From assembly GCA_002384765.1 (NCBI GenBank), contig DGBM01000228.1, positions 1,796 through 12,788 on the forward strand: a stretch of 10,993 nucleotides of DNA, given 5' to 3'. Source of the stretch: Demequinaceae bacterium UBA4004. GTDB lineage: Bacteria; Actinomycetota; Actinomycetes; Actinomycetales; Demequinaceae. Positions 6,504 through 10,993 of this stretch are shown in pieces. Both the position numbers and the translations under genes were made by a program. How positions within the stretch are numbered: position 1 is the first letter of the stretch; every line of letters starts with the position of its first letter. A model generated the notes under the pieces. That model did no database searches and was not told the DNA's origin. It saw nothing but the letters and a program-made list of their open reading frames with translations.

Positions 6504-7688
6504 CTACGCCCACATACCGGCCGATGCTCCCCACTTGGGCGAGCGACGTAGCTGCTGCGCGACGATCTTGCGCTGGACCTGGGTGGTGCCTCCGCCGATC
6601 ATGAAGAGGCGCGCATCGCGGTACAGCCGTTCCACTTCGTACTCGCGGCAGTACCCGTAGCCACCGTGGATCTGGACGGCGTTGCTGGTCACCTCGTTCG
6701 CCAACCGGCCGGCGACGAGCTTGCCGATCGAGCCTTCGGCGATCGACGGCCTGCCGGCGTCGGAGAGGGCCGCCGCGTGCCGGTACAGCAATCGACATTC
6801 CAGGAGTGCGGCGCCCATGTCAGCCAACATCTCGCCGACGGGTGCGAGGTCCGCGATCGGGCCTCCGAAAGCCGTTCGCTGACCCGCGTACGCCGAGGAG
6901 AGTTCCAGGGCGCGCTGCGCCATGCCGGCGGTCATGGCGGGAATGGCCAGGCGCTCGTAGTCGAGCACATCCATCGCAACCTCCCAGCCCTCGCCGACCT
7001 CGCCCAGCCGGTCGGTGTCCTCCACCCGCACGTTGTCGAAGACGAGTTCGCACGTCGGGGACGACCGCAGCCCCATCTTCTCCAGCACGCCGGTGACACT
7101 GATCCCCGGAGCATCCATCGGAATGACGAAGGTCGTCAACGTCTCCTTGACCCCCGGGCCGCCGGTGCGGCACAGCAGGAGCACGGCGTCGGCGATGCTG
7201 GCGTTGGTGATGAACATCTTCGTGCCGCTGATCCGCCAACCGTCGCCATCACGGACCGCCTTCGTGGTGATGTTGGCGACGTCGGAGCCGGTGTCCGGCT
7301 CGGTCACGGCCCACGAGGTGATCAGCTCGCCTGCCGCGATCTTGGGCAGCCAGCGTGACTTCTGCTCATCGGTGCCGAACGACATCAGCGCCCGGGCGGT
7401 CAGGTAGGTCGGCATGGTGGACATGGCGAGGCCGGCGTTGTGGTAGGCGAAGGCGTCGACCGCCTCGTGCAGGGCCAGGCTGCTCGGGCCCGTGCCGCCG
7501 TACTCCGGCGAGATCACCGTTCCGTACAACCCGATGCGACCAACTTCCAGCAGCAGGGACCTGATCAGCTCCATGTCCTGGGGGTGCGCGTCCAGTTCGC
7601 TGCTGCGTGGCAGCACCTTGTCCCGACCGAACTTGTGGATCACTGCAGACCAGTCGGACGTGGCCTCGTTGTGGGTGTGGGTGGACAT
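6504..7688 (-). CDS. acyl-CoA dehydrogenase family protein
   Basis: This FAD flavoenzyme of 394 residues is the normal size for the family; it should oxidise an acyl-CoA to its 2,3-enoyl-CoA. The first family signature is WAVTEPDTGSDV (126-137). The FAD/substrate region is GWRISGTKMFITNA (150-163), and QIHGGYGYCREYEVERLYRDAR (339-360) contains the second signature. The usual catalytic Glu in 'YEGT' near the C-terminus is replaced: the segment reads IGGGTTQVQ (364-372), with G366 at that place. A Glu is present in DYERLAIP (E245), where isovaleryl-CoA and long-chain dehydrogenases keep their base, so the protein is probably active with the base on that helix. The ATG has GAGGAG (7695-7700) 6 bases upstream, and it follows the DUF35 gene by 16 bases in one operon. 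The product is probably branched or bulky acyl-CoA specific; that is inference. Confidence 0.92.
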   Translation of the reverse strand: MSTHTHNEATSDWSAVIHKFGRDKVLPRSSELDAHPQDMELIRSLLLEVGRIGLYGTVISPEYGGTGPSSLALHEAVDAFAYHNAGLAMSTMPTYLTARALMSFGTDEQKSRWLPKIAAGELITSWAVTEPDTGSDVANITTKAVRDGDGWRISGTKMFITNASIADAVLLLCRTGGPGVKETLTTFVIPMDAPGISVTGVLEKMGLRSSPTCELVFDNVRVEDTDRLGEVGEGWEVAMDVLDYERLAIPAMTAGMAQRALELSSAYAGQRTAFGGPIADLAPVGEMLADMGAALLECRLLYRHAAALSDAGRPSIAEGSIGKLVAGRLANEVTSNAVQIHGGYGYCREYEVERLYRDARLFMIGGGTTQVQRKIVAQQLRRSPKWGASAGMWA

Positions 7689-7704
7689 CTTTGTCTCCTC
7701 GGTT

Positions 7705-8124
7705 CTAGTTGTCCTGCGCGGTGAAGCGCAGTTCGGTCCACGACTCGCGGTCGAAGTAGGTCGCCGCCACCCGCATCCCGATGCTCACTGCCTCCGGCGG
7801 GCCTTCGATGCGGGCCGCGATCCTGGGCCCGTCCTCAAGGTCGACGACGGCGATGGCGAAGGGGAGGTCGGCCTCGAAAGCCGGGTGGAACGTACGGTGC
7901 AGGACGATGAACGAGTACACCGTGCCGACTCCGGACAGCACCTTCTCCTCTCCTCCGGGTTGCCCGCAGTAGGGGCACGAATCGAGCGGAGGAAAGCGAA
8001 CCTTGCCGCAGGCCGCGCATCCCGGCAACCGTACTTCGCGTTCGGCTAGTCCCTGCCAGTAGGCGGCGCTGTCGGGATCGACCTGGGGAGCTGGCGGTTG
8101 GGCGTACTCAGTGGGGTTGGACAC
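7705..8124 (-). CDS. Zn-ribbon / OB-fold protein (DUF35 family)
   Basis: This small cytoplasmic protein of 139 residues has two parts. The N-terminal rubredoxin-like zinc ribbon has cysteine pairs CAAC (C36, C39) and CPYC (C50, C53). The C-terminal OB-fold (about 62-135) includes GVGTVYSFIVLHRTFHPAF and DLPFAIAVVDLEDGPRIAARI, the typical DUF35 pattern. Such proteins usually form complexes with thiolase-like or lipid-transfer-protein-like enzymes or MaoC hydratases and are thought to help acyl-CoA binding. No thiolase is seen here, so its partner may be outside the window or may be the neighbouring crotonase. Start: the open frame extends far upstream, but those residues are low-complexity Arg/Gly and overlap the upstream gene. 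The GTG at 8122-8124 has AGGAG 5 bases before it. It lies 26 bases after the crotonase gene and 16 before the dehydrogenase gene. Confidence 0.9.
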   Translation of the reverse strand: MSNPTEYAQPPAPQVDPDSAAYWQGLAEREVRLPGCAACGKVRFPPLDSCPYCGQPGGEEKVLSGVGTVYSFIVLHRTFHPAFEADLPFAIAVVDLEDGPRIAARIEGPPEAVSIGMRVAATYFDRESWTELRFTAQDN

Positions 8125-8129
8125 GGATT

Positions 8130-8134
8130 CTCCT
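8130..8134 (-). promoter_or_regulatory. ribosome binding site that selects the DUF35 GTG start
   Basis: AGGAG on the minus strand lies 5 bases before the GTG at 8122-8124 and just after the upstream stop codon. It argues against the much longer open frame that begins at 8418 inside the crotonase gene. Confidence 0.65.
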
Positions 8135-8150
8135 GGCTGATCAGCTGGGC

Positions 8151-8987
8151 TCAGCGCCCGGTGAATTGGGGGGTGCGCTTGGACTCGAACGCGTCGAGAC
8201 CCTCGGGGGCGTCGGAACTGGTCAGGCAGTACCGGGCGGTGACCTCGCGCTCCAGGCGCATGCCGCCGGGTATTCCCGTTCCCTCCCAGTACGCGGCGTT
8301 GAGGACCTGCTTGGCGTTGCGCACGGCCAGCGGCGACTTCGCCGCCACCTGCTCGGCGAAACGGAGACCAGCCGCCACCAGGTCGTCGTCCTCGACGACC
8401 TGCGAGACCAGGCCCCACTCCAACGCCTCCTGTGGCTTGAGCATGCGACCGGTGAAGATCAGCTCTCGCGCCCGGGCCGGGCCGACGGCGCCCGGCAGCA
8501 GGGTGAGGACCCCTCCGCCCCCCATCTGGCCGAACGGGAGGTGGGCGTCACCGATCCGCGCGGACGCCGAGGCGAGCGCCAGGTCGCACGAGAGAACCAG
8601 CTCTATACCTCCGGCGACCGCTATCCCGTTGACCAGCGCGATGTAGGGCTTGGGGTACTGGCTGATAGCGGCGAACGTCTCATGGATGTCGGCCAAGAAC
8701 TGCGGAAAGTCCTGGGTGTCGCGCTGAAGCTGTTGGTACTTCTTCATGTCGCCCCCAGCGCTGAACGCGCGACCGGCGCCGGTGATCGCCACGACGCGGA
8801 CCTCGTCGTCGTGTCCGAGCTCGTCGAAGGTGGTTCTCAGGTGCCTGACGGTGTCCCAGTCGAGCGGGTTCATCTCATCGGGGCGGTTCAGGGTTACCAA
8901 CGCCATCACTCCGGGGCCGGAACTCAACGCCATCCGTTCCACGAGCAAGGTGGACGTCCGGGTGGTTTCCGAGTGCGTTGCTGTCAC
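8151..8987 (-). CDS. enoyl-CoA hydratase/isomerase (crotonase) family protein
   Basis: This crotonase-fold enzyme of about 278 residues acts on a CoA thioester through an oxyanion hole. Oxyanion-hole segments are FSAGGD (75-80) and VAGGIEL (124-130). LTGR-like FTGRMLKPQEALEWGLVSQVV (178-198) is the usual C-terminal helix pattern, and the protein ends in TPQFTGR. Of the two glutamates of a true enoyl-CoA hydratase, the first is present (E129 in GGIEL). The place of the second reads DAHLPFG, giving His149 instead of Glu. It may therefore be an isomerase, hydrolase, C-C lyase or a hydratase with altered chemistry. Start: the frame opens at ATG 9017, but the GTG at 8985-8987 has AAGGAG 6 bases upstream and is preferred. 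It is the first gene of a minus-strand operon, divergent from the LLM oxidoreductase gene. Confidence 0.92.
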   Translation of the reverse strand: MTATHSETTRTSTLLVERMALSSGPGVMALVTLNRPDEMNPLDWDTVRHLRTTFDELGHDDEVRVVAITGAGRAFSAGGDMKKYQQLQRDTQDFPQFLADIHETFAAISQYPKPYIALVNGIAVAGGIELVLSCDLALASASARIGDAHLPFGQMGGGGVLTLLPGAVGPARARELIFTGRMLKPQEALEWGLVSQVVEDDDLVAAGLRFAEQVAAKSPLAVRNAKQVLNAAYWEGTGIPGGMRLEREVTARYCLTSSDAPEGLDAFESKRTPQFTGR

Positions 8988-9123
8988 TGCTGGCTCCTTC
9001 GGTCTGTCGCATCGCATCGTCGATGCTGCGTGCGTCCGCCCTAGCGCGGCCGTCCTACTGCAGCTAGAGTCTCAACCTGTCGGTCGAACGTCAACCCTAT
9101 GGTCGTATTAGGAAGGAAAGCGC
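8988..9123. promoter_or_regulatory. divergent control region between the crotonase and LLM oxidoreductase operons
   Basis: These 136 bases should hold both divergent promoters. A perfect inverted repeat GCATCG-T-CGATGC lies at 9014-9026, in the crotonase leader. TTGACG (9089-9094, minus strand) is a good -35 match, but no good -10 stands at the right distance. TAGAGT (9065-9070, plus strand) could be a -10 for the rightward operon without a clear -35. An imperfect inverted repeat lies around 9083-9097. AGGAAGG (9110-9116) is the ribosome binding site of the LLM gene. Promoters cannot be assigned firmly. Confidence 0.5.
8994..8999 (-). promoter_or_regulatory. ribosome binding site that selects the crotonase GTG start
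   Basis: AAGGAG on the minus strand is 6 bases from the GTG at 8985-8987. It lies inside the extra N-terminus that the upstream ATG at 9015-9017 would add, and that ATG has no clear site of its own. Confidence 0.65.
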
Positions 9124-10053
9124 GTGACGCAACCGCTGCACTTCGGGGTAGGGATCAACAACTTCGGGTCGCCCCTGCGAACTGCGAGCGATGTGATCGG
9201 CTCTGCAGTGTTGGCCGAGGAGCTCGGGTACTCGTCGGTGTGGTTCGGCGACCACTTGAGCTTCCACGTCCCGCTGTACGAGTGTCTGTCGATGATGGCG
9301 GCCACCGCGGTCGTCACCCGCAAGGTGACGGTTGCGTCGGGCGTTCTGCTCGGGGTGCTCCGGCATCCAGCCTGGGTCGCCAAGTCCGTATCCACCATCG
9401 ATGCACTCAGCGAAGGACGGGTACTCGTCGGTCTCGGCGTGGGAGGCGAGAATCGAGCGGAGTTCGAGCTGGCCGGCGTACCGTTGGAAGAGCGTGGCCG
9501 CAGGACCACCGAACTGATGAGGTCGCTGCGCGAGATGTGGCTCGCTGACAACCCGCATGGCCTCCAGCCCCCTCCGGTGCAGAGCCGGATCCCGCTGTGG
9601 CACGGCGGACGAGCGGACGCCGCACTCGCGCGCACGGCTCGGTTCGGCGACGGCTGGCTGGGGGCTTTCGTGACGCCGGAGCGCTACGCCGAGCGGTGGT
9701 CGGCACTGGGCTCGCTGGCGGCTGACGCCGGCCGCGCGCCGGAAGAGTTGACCCCCGGCCTGCACGTCTACATCCGCGTGGACGACGATGCCGACCGCGC
9801 GTGGCGCGAGGCCAGCGCCTTCATCGGCGACGTCTACGCCATAGACCCCGAGCCCATGCGCCGCTACTGCATAGCCGGCAACGCCGATCAGTGCGCGGAC
9901 GAGATCGCCGCCTTCGTCGAGGCTGGCGTCACCCACGTGATCTGTCGGATCGCCGGAAGCGACCTGGAAGACCAGATGGCCCGGATCATGGAGGTGGCCG
10001 CGCGGGTCCGCGCACGGTTCGAGCCGGCCGTGACAACTGAGGAGATGGCATGA
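9124..10053 (+). CDS. LLM-class (luciferase-like) flavin- or F420-dependent oxidoreductase
   Basis: This cytoplasmic TIM-barrel oxidoreductase of the bacterial luciferase family (PF00296) has 309 residues. Visible marks are AEELGYSSVWFGDH (31-44), the VTVASGVLLGVLRHPAWVAKS stretch (68-88), SEGRVLVGLGVGGEN (96-110) followed by EFELAGVPLEERGRR, IPLWHGG (156-162) and ARFGDGWLG (172-180). These are shared with the F420-dependent group common in actinomycetes, but FMN-dependent members look alike, so the cofactor is not settled. The loop after W139 is short: the family's usual F-x-G-x-x-F stretch is missing before the PPPVQ segment. The GTG at 9124 has AGGAAGG upstream. It starts a plus-strand operon and its stop overlaps the next start (ATGA). 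In context it would reduce or oxidise a ring or enoyl bond of a CoA-bound intermediate, or act as a monooxygenase; this is inference. Confidence 0.9.
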   Translation: MTQPLHFGVGINNFGSPLRTASDVIGSAVLAEELGYSSVWFGDHLSFHVPLYECLSMMAATAVVTRKVTVASGVLLGVLRHPAWVAKSVSTIDALSEGRVLVGLGVGGENRAEFELAGVPLEERGRRTTELMRSLREMWLADNPHGLQPPPVQSRIPLWHGGRADAALARTARFGDGWLGAFVTPERYAERWSALGSLAADAGRAPEELTPGLHVYIRVDDDADRAWREASAFIGDVYAIDPEPMRRYCIAGNADQCADEIAAFVEAGVTHVICRIAGSDLEDQMARIMEVAARVRARFEPAVTTEEMA

Positions 10054-10952
10054 ACCGACGCAGCAAGGTGATCGACGTCGCTTCCGCGGCAGACCTGGTG
10101 AGTGACGGTGACCTGGTGGCGATCGGCGGCATCCACGCGCACGCGGCGCCCATGCCGATCATCCGCGAGCTCGCCCGCGCCGGACGGCGCAACCTCCGGC
10201 TGCTGCCGAACGTGTCGGCGGGGCTCCCCGTGGAGGTCCTCATCGCCGCCGGGACCGTCGCCGAGGTCTACACGGCATACGTCGGGCTGGAGGACTTCGG
10301 GCTGGCGCCCGCGTTCCGCGCAGCCGCCGAGAGCTCCACGATCGTCGTGCACGACGTCGACGAGCCGTTCACGATCTATGGGCTCAAGGCGGCGGCGGCG
10401 AACCTCCCCTTCATGCCACTACCGCGCGGCCACGAGGCCACCGGCACGCGCTCGTTGTCACCGGAGCTCTTCCGCACCGTGGTGGACCCGTACTCCGGCA
10501 ACGAGCACGTCGCCATTCCTGCCATGCGACCGGACGTCGGCATCGTGCACGCTCCGCGCTGCGACCGCTTCGGCAACGTCTTCTTCGACGGTCCGATCTA
10601 TCAGGACGACCTGATCCTGCGGGCGTCGAGGACCGCGATCGTCGTCACGGACGAGATCGTGCCCGACGACTACGCCGCGTCCGGCCGGCACAAGGAGGTC
10701 ACCGTTCCGAGCTTCATGGTCTCCGCCGTGGTCGCTCTCCCGTTTGCTGCGCATCCCACCTCCTCGGCGGGTCACTACGGGCGCGACGAGCGGATGCTTG
10801 AGGACTACGTGCGCTCGCCGGAACAGTGGATGGCGCGCTACGTGAGCGAACCACAGGATCACCACCAGTACTTGGAACGCGTGGGAGTGGAGCGCCTCGT
10901 CGGCACCCTGCGTGTCGACCACCAGCCGCGCGCGGACAGGAGCCAGGCATGA
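10050..10952 (+). CDS. CoA-transferase family subunit A (glutaconate CoA-transferase / IpdA-like)
   Basis: This alpha subunit of a class I (heterodimeric) CoA-transferase-fold enzyme has 300 residues. The N-terminal DLVSDGDLVAIGGIHAHAAP (15-34) is the usual 'dG..v..gg' opening. NLRLLPNVSAGLPVEVLIAAG (48-68), AAAANLPFMPLPRG (114-127), HAPRCDRFGNVFFDG (167-181) and VVTDEIV (198-204) fit the family. The C-terminal AGHYGRDERMLEDY (240-253) resembles IpdA of actinobacterial steroid catabolism, in which the IpdAB heterodimer hydrolytically opens a ring rather than transferring CoA. From memory, IpdA carries a functional Glu at about residue 105; here E105 stands in HDVDEPF. The catalytic Glu of true transferases is in subunit B, which is mostly outside the window. 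Its start overlaps the LLM stop (ATGA) with AGGAG 5 bases upstream. Transferase versus hydrolase is open. Confidence 0.88.
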   Translation: MNRRSKVIDVASAADLVSDGDLVAIGGIHAHAAPMPIIRELARAGRRNLRLLPNVSAGLPVEVLIAAGTVAEVYTAYVGLEDFGLAPAFRAAAESSTIVVHDVDEPFTIYGLKAAAANLPFMPLPRGHEATGTRSLSPELFRTVVDPYSGNEHVAIPAMRPDVGIVHAPRCDRFGNVFFDGPIYQDDLILRASRTAIVVTDEIVPDDYAASGRHKEVTVPSFMVSAVVALPFAAHPTSSAGHYGRDERMLEDYVRSPEQWMARYVSEPQDHHQYLERVGVERLVGTLRVDHQPRADRSQA

Positions 10953-10993
10953 CCGAGACGTGTACGACCAGCGAGCTGATGGCCGTCACCTTG
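10949..10993 (+). CDS. probable CoA-transferase family subunit B (N-terminal fragment, cut by window edge)
   Basis: Only 15 codons are visible, MTETCTTSELMAVTL. The ATG overlaps the subunit A stop (ATGA), with AGGAG 6 bases upstream, so it is translationally coupled. Subunit A of these enzymes is almost always followed by subunit B, and the T-x-x-E-L-M-A-V start resembles B subunits. The identity rests on position more than on sequence; the catalytic glutamate region is not in the window. Confidence 0.65.
   Translation, partial: MTETCTTSELMAVTL

Noticed and set aside
8136..8145. GCTGATCAGC palindrome between the crotonase and DUF35 genes
   Set aside because: About ten such ten-base palindromes are expected by chance in this window, and it sits inside an operon.
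8125..8418. Longer N-terminus for the DUF35 protein
   Set aside because: The extra residues are Arg/Gly-rich out-of-frame translation of the crotonase 3' end, and a good AGGAG selects the GTG at 8124.
8166..9044. 292-residue plus-strand open frame over the crotonase gene
   Set aside because: It is antisense to conserved crotonase motifs and has no family features of its own.
9097..9936. 279-residue minus-strand open frame over the LLM oxidoreductase
   Set aside because: It is the shadow of a clear LLM gene and reads as low-information antisense residues.

Overview
The window reads as chromosomal DNA from a high-GC Gram-positive bacterium, most likely an actinomycete. GC is high throughout, GTG starts with AGGAG-type ribosome binding sites are common, the solute-binding protein is a lipoprotein with an acidic Gly/Asp/Ser linker, and the enzymes are of kinds common in Actinomycetota. 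The genus cannot be fixed from the sequence. No mobile element, CRISPR array, rRNA or tRNA was seen. Almost all of the window belongs to three catabolic transcription units for a carboxylic acid or CoA-thioester substrate.

Region 1 (1-6191, minus strand) is one operon read right to left: ABC ATPase (LivG type), acyl-CoA synthetase (AMP-forming), permease (LivH type), permease (LivM type), substrate-binding lipoprotein (LivK type), then the second ABC ATPase (LivF type), which runs off the left edge. The first four genes overlap by 1 to 4 bases (livG/ligase ATGA, ligase/livH TGATG; livH stops close to the livM start). A CoA ligase inside a branched-chain-amino-acid-type (HAAT) transporter suggests that the imported solute is a carboxylate that is activated to its CoA thioester on entry, rather than an amino acid.

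Region 2 (6192-6503) is a 312-base gap. It holds a probable terminator for the upstream operon, a candidate promoter for the liv operon, and an inverted repeat placed at the predicted transcription start, which would suit a repressor.

Region 3 (6504-8987, minus strand) is a second operon: crotonase-family enoyl-CoA hydratase/isomerase, a Zn-ribbon/OB-fold (DUF35) protein, and an acyl-CoA dehydrogenase. Region 4 (9124-10993, plus strand) diverges from it across a 136-base gap: LLM-class oxidoreductase, CoA-transferase family subunit A (GctA/IpdA-like), and the first 15 codons of a probable subunit B, all joined by ATGA overlaps.

Taken together: the transporter takes up an acid, the ligase activates it, and the dehydrogenase, crotonase, LLM oxidoreductase and CoA-transferase-like (possibly ring-opening hydrolase) enzymes break it down as a CoA thioester. 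The substrate is not identifiable; aromatic, alicyclic or steroid- or terpenoid-derived acids are all possible. No transcriptional regulator and no thiolase lie in the window. The most notable points are the ligase embedded in the transporter operon, non-canonical catalytic residues in the crotonase and dehydrogenase, the IpdA-like features of the CoA-transferase subunit, and the candidate operator upstream of livG.
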